Assembly (NCBI GenBank): GCA_027622555.1
Contig: JAQBYJ010000057.1
Location: 1-36,013 of the forward strand
DNA: 36,013 bases
From: Verrucomicrobiota bacterium
GTDB taxonomy: Bacteria > Verrucomicrobiota > Verrucomicrobiia > Opitutales > UBA2995
Direction: 5' to 3'
In this document: piece after piece, positions 10,665-19,207 of the stretch
Layout of the letters: every line of letters starts with the position of its first letter
How positions within the stretch are numbered: position 1 is the stretch's first letter
The notes under the pieces: generated by a model
The model's database searches: none
What the model was told of the DNA's origin: nothing
What the model saw: only the letters and a program-made list of their open reading frames with translations
Program-made: the position numbers and the translations under genes

Positions 10665-10713
10665 TGTCACACCTGTGACACACCGAGTAAATCATTATAA
10701 ACAACTGTCACAG
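10665..10713. promoter_or_regulatory. Palindromic operator candidate upstream of Cdd1-like gene
   Basis: A perfect inverted repeat TGTCACA-CC-TGTGACA lies at 10665-10680, and a second smaller palindrome CTGTCACAG lies at 10705-10713. Both are within the 275-base divergent gap between groES and the Cdd1-like gene, 53 to 101 bases before the latter's ATG. The repetition of TGTCACA suggests a dimeric regulator site; the regulator is unknown. Confidence 0.5.
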
Positions 10714-10765
10714 AGGCATACAAAGTACTTGGATTTTTTGCAAACAACTCACACAAACAAGACCG

Positions 10766-11062
10766 ATGGCGAAGAAAAAGGAAAAAGTAGACTACGAAGC
10801 ACTCAATTCCCGGCTAATGCAGATCCCTAAAATGGATATCGCTTCAGCCCGAGATTTGATGGACATCGGCCTTAAGGACATCTTCGAGTTGGAAGGCCGC
10901 AGCCCTGAGTCTCTTTTCGAAACCATCAAAAAGACCAACCCAGAGGTAGATCCCAGGCGCCTCTGGTATCTCCGCATGGCAGTTTATTATGCAGAAAACA
11001 AACATGAGCTGGATTCGAAAAAAATGACACCTTGGGCTTGGAATCTAGAGCTCCATGGATAG
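10766..11062 (+). CDS. Cdd1-like helix-hairpin-helix protein
   Basis: This small 98-residue basic/acidic mixed protein matches the pattern of the Cdd1 (pathogenicity locus) family, which is built on helix-hairpin-helix repeats. Residues 18-45 read IPKMDIASARDLMDIGLKD in part, followed by the ELEGRSPESLFETI segment (about 40-53) and the family-typical ending LWYLRMAVYYAEN (residues 66-78). HhH repeats commonly bind nucleic acid non-specifically, but no function is established for this family. The gene ends nine bases before the Lon-domain gene, so the two probably form an operon. The ATG has no Shine-Dalgarno sequence. Confidence 0.72.
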   Translation: MAKKKEKVDYEALNSRLMQIPKMDIASARDLMDIGLKDIFELEGRSPESLFETIKKTNPEVDPRRLWYLRMAVYYAENKHELDSKKMTPWAWNLELHG

Positions 11063-11071
11063 AATTATCCC

Positions 11072-11698
11072 ATGAAGCTCGAGATAGAACTCCCGTCTCG
11101 CATTCCGGTAATGACCCTCCCGGAAGTGGCGTTTTTCCCAAAGGTGATGATGCCTTTGTTTATCTTTGAGCCGAGGTATCGGAGAATGCTTCAATCAAGC
11201 CTTAAGGGACACAGAATGTTCGCAGTGGCTGGATTGGATAAATCCAAAATCGAATTTGCTGTTGAAAGAGAACCAGCACACAAGATTGCTACCCTGGGAA
11301 TAATCCGTGGGTGCAGAACTCAGCAGGATGGAACGTCACAGCTCATCCTTCATGGATTGGCCAGAATTCGGCTGGATGAGATATACGATGAAAAACCGTA
11401 TAGGGAAGCGGAGATTACCCCGCTCGAGTCGACCCAAAAAATCGAGAAAAGTGAACTACTCAAGAAGCAGAGCCAATTACTAACTTTGGTTAAACAACTG
11501 GCCCAATCAAACGACCAATTCCCTATCGACCTTTTGAAATTCATGGAGAGCCTTGAGGATCCTGAGAATTTCGTCGATATGGTTGCCTACTCAATGATCA
11601 GCGACGCCGAGCTTAAGCAGTCGGTATTAAACACATTGGTAGTAGAGGACCGCTTCGATCTTCTTATAGACGCCTTTGGTGAATTTAGATCCAACTAG
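11072..11698 (+). CDS. Lon N-terminal (substrate-binding) domain protein
   Basis: This is a stand-alone LON substrate-binding (PUA-like) domain protein of 208 residues, without the AAA+ or protease domains of Lon. The diagnostic start is LPEVAFFPKVMMPLFIFEPRYRRML (the run covers residues 16-40), followed by IATLGIIRGCRTQQDGTSQLILHGLARIRL (central, about 72-102) and a helical C-terminal half containing a basic/acidic linker near KIEKSELLKK. Such proteins are widespread and of unclear role; they may recognise unfolded or damaged polypeptides. The gene is convergent with hisI, 29 bases away. Confidence 0.88.
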   Translation: MKLEIELPSRIPVMTLPEVAFFPKVMMPLFIFEPRYRRMLQSSLKGHRMFAVAGLDKSKIEFAVEREPAHKIATLGIIRGCRTQQDGTSQLILHGLARIRLDEIYDEKPYREAEITPLESTQKIEKSELLKKQSQLLTLVKQLAQSNDQFPIDLLKFMESLEDPENFVDMVAYSMISDAELKQSVLNTLVVEDRFDLLIDAFGEFRSN

Positions 11699-11727
11699 AC
11701 CTGTTGCTAAGCAGGAGTTCGAAACAA

Positions 11728-12150
11728 TTAAACAAACTCGAGCGTACCGTCCGGAAGAATACGCCGGTAGTAACATCCAAAACGCGGCTTACCATCAGAG
11801 TTCTTGGTGTGACAGGAACCTGCTCCCTTCAATTTCACCAGATACAATATAGAGTTTTGCTCACAGTTGATACGGATCTCAACGAGTTCCAAAAAATCCC
11901 CTGAGGTTTTCCCCTTTATCCAAAGCTCGTTACGTGAAGTACTCCAAAACGTGGCCATTCTTTCTTCCTGGGCCGTCCTCAAAGCCAACTCATTGACATA
12001 GCCAATGATCAATACTTCGCCGGACTCCACATCCTGGGCAACAGCAGGGATGACATCCGTGTTACCGGAGGCAACTTTGCGAAGTTTGGTGTAATCGAGT
12101 GCAAGAGCTACTCCTTCTTCCAGGTCCTTACTCATAGAGGCTTGGACCAT
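11728..12150 (-). CDS. hisI: Phosphoribosyl-AMP cyclohydrolase-like protein, variant metal motif
   Basis: HisI opens the purine ring of phosphoribosyl-AMP in the third step of histidine synthesis. This 140-residue stand-alone protein shows family features: IPAVAQDVESGEVLIIGYVNE (a run over residues 34-54), ATFWSTSRNELWIKGKTSG (66-84) and GSCHT (111-115). Putative zinc cysteines are C96, C113 and C126. However, the usual Asp-Cys-Asp-x-Asp magnesium motif is N95-C96-E97-Q98-N99, and the last two cysteines are 13 residues apart instead of the usual 7. The gene is monocistronic, with no other his gene in the window. It may be a divergent but active enzyme or a paralogue with altered chemistry. 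Confidence 0.85.
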   Translation of the reverse strand: MVQASMSKDLEEGVALALDYTKLRKVASGNTDVIPAVAQDVESGEVLIIGYVNELALRTAQEERMATFWSTSRNELWIKGKTSGDFLELVEIRINCEQNSILYLVKLKGAGSCHTKNSDGKPRFGCYYRRILPDGTLEFV

Positions 12151-12260
12151 GCTGATAGGCTGCTACAAAATCAATCTGAAACTGAGTTCATCAGATGGTC
12201 TGACAGCAAAACACTTTACAAATGAGAAAAAATAGGCCCAATTCTGTCGTTCTGAAATTG

Positions 12261-12336
<76 letters not shown>

Positions 12337-12381
12337 CTTCTGAAGAACCAATAAAAGAAGTAAGCTTTTGCTCTGAAGGTA

Positions 12382-12409
12382 TTGACGCTAACCCTGTCAG
12401 TTAGATACT
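12382..12409 (+). promoter_or_regulatory. Possible sigma-70-type promoter for acsA
   Basis: TTGACG (12382-12387) and GATACT (12404-12409) are separated by 16 bases. They lie about 95 bases before the acsA ATG and just after the tRNA gene. The match is fair, not strong. The intervening leader is AT-rich with no obvious hairpin. Confidence 0.35.
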
Positions 12410-12503
12410 AAAATACCGGAATTATGAGTATATAGTAATTTTACAAAATAAATCTCAATTCAGATAAATTTACTCCGACCCACATTTAATTACTCCCACC
12501 ATT

Positions 12504-14462
12504 ATGGACAACCAAGAGATTGACGTCGTTCTTCACGAAAACCGTAAATTCCCTCCTTCCCAAGATTTCCAGGATCAAGCGCATATCTCGGGAATGGAAG
12601 CTTACCAGGAGCTCTACAAAAAGAGTATCTATGATCCAGATACATTTTGGGCAGAAGCAGCAAGTGAGCTACATTGGTTTAAACCATGGGACAAGGTTTT
12701 GGACGATTCGAAAAAACCGTTCTTCCAATGGTTTACAGGAGGAACAACAAACCTTTGCTACAACTGCGTTGACCGCCACTTGAATGGCCCGAATAGAAAC
12801 AAAGCTGCTCTGATCTGGGAAGGCGAACCAGGCGACAGCAGAGTACTGACCTACTTCGACCTCCATCGCGAAATCAATAAGTTTGCGAACGGACTAAAAA
12901 GCCTGGGAGTAAAAAAAGGTGACCGTGTAGCGATTTACCTGCCCATGATTCCAGAACTAGCAATGGCCCTGCTTGCGTGTGCACGGATCGGTGCAGTGCA
13001 TTCTGTCATCTTCGCCGGTTTCTCCTCGGATTCCATTAAAGACAGAGTCCTCGATATGGAGGCCAAATTTGTAATCACGGGCGACGGCGGCTGGAGGCGA
13101 GGTAAAGCGCTCCAACTAAAACCGATTGTTGACGAAGCCATTGATGACCTGGATTGCGTGGAGAAAGTAGTCGTCGTACAGCGAGACGGAAGCGATACCT
13201 TCGCGTGCAATATGAAAGAAGGCCGTGATGTTGACTACCATGAATTGGTTAAGGGCCAATCTCATTTGTGCCCACCTGAGGAATTGGATAGCGAGGACAT
13301 GCTATTCCTTTTATATACGAGTGGCACGACCGGGAAGCCCAAAGGCATTATGCATACCCAAGGCGGCTACATGGTCTACACCTATTTAACCTCCAAATAC
13401 GTATTTGATTTAAAACCCGAAGACGTTTACTTCTGCACCGCTGATGTGGGATGGATCACCGGACATAGTTATTTAGTCTACGGACCATTAGCCAACGCTG
13501 CTACATGCATTATGTACGAAGGTGCTCCAAATTATCCGGACAATGGGCGTTTCTGGGAAATTGTTCAAAAATATGGGGCCACGATTTTTTATACGGCTCC
13601 TACCGCAATTCGTGCTTTTATGAAATGGGGTGACAAATGGCCGGCAGGATACGATCTAAGTTCCTTGCGATTACTTGGAACCGTAGGCGAATCCATAAAT
13701 CCCGAAGCCTGGATATGGTACCATAAAACCATCGGTGCAGAGAAATGCCCTATAGTGGATACCTGGTGGCAGACAGAAACAGGAGGGATCATGCTCAGTC
13801 CTTTACCGGGAGTCACTCCTACTAAACCGGGGAGTGCCACCCTACCCTTTTTCGGAATAGACGCTGCGGTCGTGAATGATGCTGGTGAAGAAGCGGAAGC
13901 AGGATTGCTAGCTATAAGAAAACCTTGGCCAGGAATCACCAGAGGCGTTTATGGAGATCCTGATAGATATCAGTCCACCTACTGGTGCAATTGGAATGGA
14001 GAGTATTACTTTCCCGGAGATGGAGCAAAGAAGGATGAGGATGGATATTTTTGGATCCTTGGCCGAGTGGATGACGTTGTAAATGTTTCAGGTCACAGAA
14101 TCGGAACCGCAGAGTTAGAGTCGGTTTACGTAGAACATCCCGCTGTCGCTGAATCGGCGGTGGTGGGAATAAAACACGAAATCAAGGGCCAGGGATTGGC
14201 ATCGTTTGTAACTCTTAGAGAAGGATTCGAGGAATCAGAAAATCTCAAAAAAGAGCTGAACGACCTCGTTGCGAAAAAAATCGGGAAGTTTGCCCTGCCC
14301 GAAAAAGTCATCTTTACTGTAGATCTTCCGAAAACTCGCAGCGGAAAAATAATGCGCCGCTTACTGAGAGACATCGGCGAAGGCCGGGCATTGGGCAACA
14401 TTACTACACTCGCCGATCCAAGTATTGTTGAAAGCTTAAAAGGCCAGTATTCCGAAGACTGA
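12504..14462 (+). CDS. acsA: Acetyl-CoA synthetase (AMP-forming)
   Basis: This enzyme activates acetate to acetyl-CoA through an acetyl-AMP intermediate. The 652 residues contain the A3 P-loop-like [11 protein letters not shown] motif (near 271), the TWWQTETGG segment (A5, near 419) that contacts adenylate, and the C-terminal [11 protein letters not shown] motif (A10, near 614), whose lysine is catalytic and is the site of regulatory acetylation in known homologues. W420 in the WWQTE region is the position that limits the acyl pocket to acetate in typical Acs enzymes. The length is full. The gene stands alone, with a short gap to the next gene, so its co-transcription with the envelope genes downstream is uncertain. 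Confidence 0.97.
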   Translation: MDNQEIDVVLHENRKFPPSQDFQDQAHISGMEAYQELYKKSIYDPDTFWAEAASELHWFKPWDKVLDDSKKPFFQWFTGGTTNLCYNCVDRHLNGPNRNKAALIWEGEPGDSRVLTYFDLHREINKFANGLKSLGVKKGDRVAIYLPMIPELAMALLACARIGAVHSVIFAGFSSDSIKDRVLDMEAKFVITGDGGWRRGKALQLKPIVDEAIDDLDCVEKVVVVQRDGSDTFACNMKEGRDVDYHELVKGQSHLCPPEELDSEDMLFLLYTSGTTGKPKGIMHTQGGYMVYTYLTSKYVFDLKPEDVYFCTADVGWITGHSYLVYGPLANAATCIMYEGAPNYPDNGRFWEIVQKYGATIFYTAPTAIRAFMKWGDKWPAGYDLSSLRLLGTVGESINPEAWIWYHKTIGAEKCPIVDTWWQTETGGIMLSPLPGVTPTKPGSATLPFFGIDAAVVNDAGEEAEAGLLAIRKPWPGITRGVYGDPDRYQSTYWCNWNGEYYFPGDGAKKDEDGYFWILGRVDDVVNVSGHRIGTAELESVYVEHPAVAESAVVGIKHEIKGQGLASFVTLREGFEESENLKKELNDLVAKKIGKFALPEKVIFTVDLPKTRSGKIMRRLLRDIGEGRALGNITTLADPSIVESLKGQYSED

Positions 14463-14577
14463 TTTGGAACCCAAAGCGCAAAATACTGTTAATGTGTATT
14501 GGAATCATATATGTTCCGCCGCTTTATTTACTCGTTTTATTCACACAATTCTAGTTTCCTTAAACACGAATCACAAA

Positions 14578-15252
14578 ATGATGAATACCTTCGCCAAAAT
14601 ACTATTGTTGAGCCTCACGTGTCCACTCCTGCTAACTGCAGGGTTAACGTTTGAGGAGGCTCGAATCGTTCACGAGGCAACGATGGACGAATCCGAATAC
14701 ACTGGCACGTTCGTGTTTAAAAATGAGGGCGACAAGGCGGTCAAAATCCTCGAAGTGAATTCCAGCTGCGGATGCACCACCGCCTTGCCGAGCAAGCGCG
14801 TTTTTGAACCTGGCGAATCCGGAGAGATTTCAGCCACCTTCGATTATGGAGAACGCGAAGGGAAACAAATAAAGGAAATTCGCGTCGACACCGATCAGGA
14901 AAAGGATCCACGCATTTTCCTAACGCTGGAAGTAAATATCCCATCAGCGATGGAATTCAGTCCGAGCGTCGTTATGTGGAACCGTGCAAGTGAGTCTGAT
15001 TTTAAAGCAAAAGAAGTGATTATCGAATCGAAAATGGGAGACCCCATTAAGATAATGGAAATCGTCTCAAGCAGCGATCTATTCACCCATAAAGTCACCG
15101 AGATTGAAAAAGGTAAGAAGTTTTCCATATCGATCGCTCCACAAAATATTCCTGTAGAATCAGGAGGCATTATTCGCGGAACTTTTGTTGTGAAAACCAG
15201 TTTATCGAATCCGCTAAAAGGCACGCTTAAAGTCTACGCGATTATACGATAA
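14578..15252 (+). CDS. DUF1573-domain exported protein
   Basis: The protein begins at the ATG at 14578 (or 14581), since the following residues form a signal peptide with a hydrophobic core around residues 6-20. The reading frame extends further upstream, but that extension is not signal-like. The mature protein carries the DUF1573 hallmark NSSCGCTT (residues 61-68; C64 and C66) followed by an EPGESGEI turn, in an immunoglobulin-like beta fold; a second similar beta domain follows. The location is periplasm or outer surface. The gene is followed after 14 bases by a membrane-anchored rhodanese and an overlapping MauE/DoxX gene, so all three probably work together in the envelope. The function of the domain is not established. 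Confidence 0.82.
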   Translation: MMNTFAKILLLSLTCPLLLTAGLTFEEARIVHEATMDESEYTGTFVFKNEGDKAVKILEVNSSCGCTTALPSKRVFEPGESGEISATFDYGEREGKQIKEIRVDTDQEKDPRIFLTLEVNIPSAMEFSPSVVMWNRASESDFKAKEVIIESKMGDPIKIMEIVSSSDLFTHKVTEIEKGKKFSISIAPQNIPVESGGIIRGTFVVKTSLSNPLKGTLKVYAIIR

Positions 15253-15266
15253 TTACCGCCAATTTA

Positions 15267-15689
15267 TTGAACAAAGTTCTACGAGAATCTGTTATTCTAT
15301 TGCTGCTCAGCTCGGTGGGCATGGCAGGAACCTGGCTGCTTCATCCGGATCCTCCACCGTGGAATCCCATGGTTATAGGAGAAGGAGAAATATCACTCAA
15401 CGATGCACTTGCGTTGGAGAATAAGACCTGGATCGATGCGCGGGGAGACCAAGCGTTTGAAGAGGCTCACATACCTGATGCGATTCTTTTAAATGAAGAT
15501 CATTGGAACGAACTGTTTGAAACATTTATTATAAGTTGGGACGGTGTAAGCACTCTGGTTGTTTATTGCGACAGCCGAACCTGCGCTGCCAGCCATGGAG
15601 TGGCTGAGCGATTAAAGGCTTCATTGGGAACCGAAGACATTTTTGTCCTGAAAGGAGGCTGGCAATCATGGCTCGAACACCTCAACTAG
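15267..15689 (+). CDS. Membrane-anchored rhodanese-like protein
   Basis: This 140-residue protein has a hydrophobic N-terminal segment (about residues 8-24) that acts as a signal anchor, followed by one rhodanese domain. Landmarks are WIDARGDQAFEEAHIPDAI (55-73) and the active-site loop VVYCDSRTCAAS (98-109), with C101 as the likely persulfide-carrying cysteine and a second cysteine, C106. A C-terminal LKGGWQSW block (132-137 onward) completes the fold. The start is a TTG at 15267, chosen because it keeps the whole membrane segment; the internal ATG would remove most of it. The gene overlaps the next by 22 bases, and the domain probably faces the periplasm. Confidence 0.82.
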   Translation: MNKVLRESVILLLLSSVGMAGTWLLHPDPPPWNPMVIGEGEISLNDALALENKTWIDARGDQAFEEAHIPDAILLNEDHWNELFETFIISWDGVSTLVVYCDSRTCAASHGVAERLKASLGTEDIFVLKGGWQSWLEHLN

Positions 15690-16114
15690 GCATTTGGATT
15701 GAATTAACTTTCCGGTTGATCCTGGGAGTATTTTTTATTGTTGCAGGCCTTTTAAAAATCAAGGACCCCAAAGCTCTTACCGCCGCAATTGAAACGTATC
15801 AGGTCCTTCCCTACAGCATCAGCGTATTGATGGCTTTGTTCTTACCTTGGTTAGAACTGTTAGCAGGGATTGGCGTAGCTTTTCGGAAACTGTATAAAGG
15901 CAGCTTATTAATACTGGGACTCTTGTTGTTAATGTTCGTAATAGCGCTGACTCAAGGTTGGGTACGCGGATTGGATGTAACTTGCGGATGCTTTGGAAAC
16001 CCTGATCATGAGAATCAAACCAACTATTCCTGGTTAATAATCAGAGATATTCTACTTATCTTTATGGTGGCTAAACTTTGGATTCGACAGACACTGTTGG
16101 ATAAGCAGGTATAA
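15668..16114 (+). CDS. MauE/DoxX-family integral membrane protein
   Basis: This is a four-helix membrane protein of 148 residues. Helices are at about 13-30, 52-72, 78-97 and 121-140. It shows the family start RLILGVFFIVAGLLKIKDP and the DVTCGCFG motif (103-110), whose cysteines C106 and C108 lie on a loop before the last helix. MauE proteins are linked to disulfide formation for methylamine dehydrogenase; here no mau enzyme genes are present, so the substrate must differ. The ATG is preceded by an AAGGAGG run inside the upstream rhodanese gene, the only clear Shine-Dalgarno match I found in this window. The tight overlap suggests coupled translation. Confidence 0.82.
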   Translation: MARTPQLGIWIELTFRLILGVFFIVAGLLKIKDPKALTAAIETYQVLPYSISVLMALFLPWLELLAGIGVAFRKLYKGSLLILGLLLLMFVIALTQGWVRGLDVTCGCFGNPDHENQTNYSWLIIRDILLIFMVAKLWIRQTLLDKQV

Positions 16115-16198
16115 CCGCTCTTACACCGAAACCTACTCCTGAAAGTGGCCACATCAGGACATTTAATTTGCTAAATAATACCTGGAATAAGTTCCCAC

Positions 16199-16729
16199 AT
16201 GGATTCTCAAACCGACAAGACAAACGATTTGAATTTCCAGGATCTTGTGAGCAATTACTACCAGCCGTTATACCGTTTCGCATATTCCTTAGCTAGAAAC
16301 GCCGAGGAGGCATCCGACCTTACCCAACAGACTTTTCTGATTTGGGCAAAGAAAGGTTCTTCGTTAAAGGATAAGACAAAAGTGAAATCCTGGTTGTTCA
16401 CCACGCTTTATAGAGAGTTTCTGGGACTCCGCAGAAAGTCTTCACGTTTCCCCCACATTAACGCAGAGGCGATTGAACACGAATTGCCAAGTATCTCTCC
16501 CAACGTGGTGAGTTCGATGGATTCAAAAAGTGCACTCGAAGCATTGGCCGAAATCGATGAAGCATTTCGAGCCCCCTTGGTTCTTTTTTACATGAAGGAC
16601 CTGACATACAAGGAGATTGCCGAAATCCTTGAGATCCCGATTGGGACGGTGATGTCTCGCCTGTCCAGAGGTAAAGCTCAACTGAAAAAAATCCTTAACA
16701 ACACCCATTCAAACATCCTCCGATCCTAG
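16199..16729 (+). CDS. ECF-type RNA polymerase sigma factor
   Basis: This 176-residue group 4 (ECF) sigma factor has region 2 at about residues 17-46, with YRFAYSLARNAEEASDLTQQTF-like core helices that bind the -10 element. A flexible linker follows, and region 4 at about 130-160 has the YKEIAEILEIPIGTVMSRL helix-turn-helix that reads the -35 element. There is no extra C-terminal domain. It is followed after 22 bases by a membrane protein with the features of an anti-sigma factor, the usual two-gene arrangement. The regulon is unknown; the upstream envelope genes and its own operon are the natural first candidates. The gene lies 84 bases after the MauE-like gene. Confidence 0.93.
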   Translation: MDSQTDKTNDLNFQDLVSNYYQPLYRFAYSLARNAEEASDLTQQTFLIWAKKGSSLKDKTKVKSWLFTTLYREFLGLRRKSSRFPHINAEAIEHELPSISPNVVSSMDSKSALEALAEIDEAFRAPLVLFYMKDLTYKEIAEILEIPIGTVMSRLSRGKAQLKKILNNTHSNILRS

Positions 16730-16751
16730 TCGGGCAAGAGTTAAAAGAAAT

Positions 16752-17507
16752 ATGACTATTGATGAAGCAAAGTTTATCCTTCAAGCCTACCGAGTGGGAC
16801 AGGATATTTCAGACAGTCCCGACATGGAAGCTGCATTGATGATACTCGAAGAAAACCAAGAGATTCAACGATGGTACGATGAAGATCAAAAGTTCGACAA
16901 CGCATTTGCCTTGAAGCTGGAAAGTTTGGAAATCCCCGAAGACCTTAATCAAAAAATCTGCAGCCAGGTAATAACGAAGGAAAACAACGTCATTGAATTC
17001 CCATGGTGGAAACAACTTTCTGTACTCGGTGCCGTTGTATCGTTCGTATTAGTTATCAGCCTGATTTTGATACCCACTAAGGGCGACCCATTCGTTGAAA
17101 CAGTTATGACGATGGAAACGTTTCAGGACTTCGCTAATCAATCATTGAAAAGCAGTTCTGGCTTTAACGTTCGGGCGACCGACTTGAGTGCTCTGGTTCA
17201 TTATTTGAACGAACACGGTACTCCCGCTCCAGATTCGTTACCAGGCAAAATGGATCAAATGCCGCCAGTTGGGTGTATGACATTGGAATTCGATCAAAAG
17301 CCCGTCGGCATGATTTGTTTTGGCAAAAATAGTAAATCGCACCTTTTCGTCATTAATTCGGAAGATTTTCCCCTGATGCCCACGAAAAAGACCCCTATTA
17401 TCGAAAAAAACAGCTTTGCCACCTCTGTTTACTGGAGCGGAAACGACAGACACTATCTGCTCCTTTCACGAGATCCCAAAGAGTTAAAGGAATTCGTTTC
17501 ATTTTAA
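16752..17507 (+). CDS. Probable membrane anti-sigma factor
   Basis: This 251-residue protein has a cytoplasmic N-terminal region of about 85 residues. It begins MTIDEAKFILQAYRVG and is rich in acidic residues, consistent with sigma-factor binding. One transmembrane helix follows at about residues 88-108 (LSVLGAVVSFVLVISLIL), and then a periplasmic domain of about 140 residues. No zinc-binding HxxxCxxC motif of the ZAS type is visible. The assignment rests mainly on topology and position directly after an ECF sigma gene. The periplasmic domain may sense envelope state, but there is no recognisable protease site. An unrelated membrane protein cannot be excluded. Confidence 0.68.
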   Translation: MTIDEAKFILQAYRVGQDISDSPDMEAALMILEENQEIQRWYDEDQKFDNAFALKLESLEIPEDLNQKICSQVITKENNVIEFPWWKQLSVLGAVVSFVLVISLILIPTKGDPFVETVMTMETFQDFANQSLKSSSGFNVRATDLSALVHYLNEHGTPAPDSLPGKMDQMPPVGCMTLEFDQKPVGMICFGKNSKSHLFVINSEDFPLMPTKKTPIIEKNSFATSVYWSGNDRHYLLLSRDPKELKEFVSF

Positions 17508-17557
17508 TCGAGACCGAGACTTGCTCATTGTAGCAGTTATCCTTCAATCTTCCTAAT

Positions 17558-17902
17558 ATGTCAAAAGAGGCCATTCAAGACTTGGTAGATGAAGGTACGC
17601 TGGATTTCACATTAGGTGAGATAGAATCGGCCATAAGTAAACTCAAGCGCGCTGTGGACCAAGATCCGGGCTGCTTTGACGGATGGTTAGCTCTCGCTGA
17701 AGTCTATTTGAGTGAAAAAAGCCTGGATAAGGCTTTAGCGTCTGGAGAAAAAGCACATTCGATCAATCCGGATGAACTTCACATTAATACCACCCTTTCA
17801 CGCATTTGGGTCGAAAGAGGGGATAAAGAAAAAGCCGAACATTTCGCGGCTCAAGTGAGGATGATCAGTTGGAAAGAAGAGTTAAAAAGTGGCACCGAAT
17901 AG
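17558..17902 (+). CDS. Small TPR-repeat protein
   Basis: This 114-residue protein contains about two to three tetratricopeptide repeats. The best ones read IESAISKLKRAVDQDPGCFDGWLAL (around residues 22-46, split here for reading) and a second starting near residue 56 (KSLDKALASGEKAHSINPDELHINTTL). The pattern of small residues and aromatic anchors is typical of protein-protein interaction scaffolds. There is no signal peptide, so it is cytoplasmic. It follows the anti-sigma gene by 50 bases and could belong to the same transcript, but nothing ties it functionally to the sigma factor. Confidence 0.8.
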   Translation: MSKEAIQDLVDEGTLDFTLGEIESAISKLKRAVDQDPGCFDGWLALAEVYLSEKSLDKALASGEKAHSINPDELHINTTLSRIWVERGDKEKAEHFAAQVRMISWKEELKSGTE

Positions 17903-18060
17903 GGCTATTATCTTAAAACTTTACGTTTCTCTTTGATTAAAATTGAACCAATCCTACTCTAAAGTCGTCGAATCTAGCTACATCTACCTAACTTTCCGAA
18001 AAGATAGGGTCAATTTCGGCCGTTGACAGAAGAAGGCCACTCACAAAAATCCCGCCCGCT

Positions 18061-19056
18061 ATGGAACAATTTGAATTCATTCTCGACTTTGAAAAACCGC
18101 TACGCGATCTCGAGAAGCAGCTGAAAGCACTCGAAACGGTTTCTCGGGAGAACAGAGTGGATGTGCAAATTGAAATTGATTCGATACTCGAGAAGATCGA
18201 AAAAACCAAAAGGACAGTATATCAAAACCTGACTCCCTGGCAGAAGGTGCAGATAGCACGACACCCAAAGCGGCTTTACGCACTCGATTACATCCGCGCT
18301 TTGATTGAAGACTTTCAAGAACTCCACGGGGACCGTCGATTTCGCGATGACCCAGCAATGATCTGCGGTACCGGGCGACTTGAAGGCCGTCCAGTGATGA
18401 TTATTGCGCAACAAAAGGGAAGAAAAACAAAGCACAAGATTCTCCGCAATTTTGGGATGCCACATCCTGAAGGTTATCGAAAAGCACTGAGGTGCATGGA
18501 AATGGCCTCCAAATTTGGGATACCAATTATTTGTTTGATAGATACGGCAGGAGCAGCTCCTGGAATTGGTTCAGAAGAACGACACGTGGCCGAAGCAATC
18601 GCGGTCAATATTCGTGAAATGAGTCAACTCGAAGTCCCCATTATAGCCGCTGTGATTGGCGAAGGCGGATCAGGAGGAGCTTTGGGAATTGGCGTCGCAG
18701 ATCGTGTGCTTGTTTTTGAGAACTCTTACTATGCCACTATTTCTCCCGAAGGTTGTGCCGCAATCCTGTGGAAAGACCGAGCGCATGCGCGAAAAGCGGC
18801 GGAAGCCATGAAATTGGATGCAAAAGAGCTAATAAAATTTGGAGTGGCCGATGAGATTTTGCAGGAGCCACTCGGTGGAACTCATCGAGATCCAGAAAAA
18901 AGTGCTAATACACTTAAGGATAGTTTGCTGAAACATTTGCAAAACCTGAAAGGGATGGACGTAACAACCCTTCTCGATAAACGATACCAAAAATATAGAA
19001 ATATCGGGGTCTATTTGGAATCCGAGAAATTCGAATCCAACTCGAATATAGGGTAA
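18061..19056 (+). CDS. accA: Acetyl-CoA carboxylase carboxyltransferase subunit alpha
   Basis: AccA forms, with AccD, the carboxyltransferase half of acetyl-CoA carboxylase, which makes malonyl-CoA for fatty-acid synthesis. The N-terminal region is a coiled segment (residues 1-60). It is followed by TPWQKVQIARHPKRLYALDYI, ELHGDRRFRDDPA and the CoA-binding glycine-rich GEGGSGGALGIGVADRV stretch (around 200-216), then NSYYATISPEGCAAILWKD. Its 331 residues are typical. No accD, accB or accC is in the window, so the gene is monocistronic here. The start has no Shine-Dalgarno sequence. Confidence 0.97.
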   Translation: MEQFEFILDFEKPLRDLEKQLKALETVSRENRVDVQIEIDSILEKIEKTKRTVYQNLTPWQKVQIARHPKRLYALDYIRALIEDFQELHGDRRFRDDPAMICGTGRLEGRPVMIIAQQKGRKTKHKILRNFGMPHPEGYRKALRCMEMASKFGIPIICLIDTAGAAPGIGSEERHVAEAIAVNIREMSQLEVPIIAAVIGEGGSGGALGIGVADRVLVFENSYYATISPEGCAAILWKDRAHARKAAEAMKLDAKELIKFGVADEILQEPLGGTHRDPEKSANTLKDSLLKHLQNLKGMDVTTLLDKRYQKYRNIGVYLESEKFESNSNIG

Positions 19057-19207
19057 TCCCTAGTTTTCATTTAGAAAATGTACCCATAAAAGGTCGGGGC
19101 ATTCCTGTAAATCGATTGAATTCAATGGAACCGCTTCAACAGAATTGATGTTTTGAAATCAGCTCTGTAATTTTTAGTCCAACATCAAGTAAAGTTAACC
19201 TATTATT

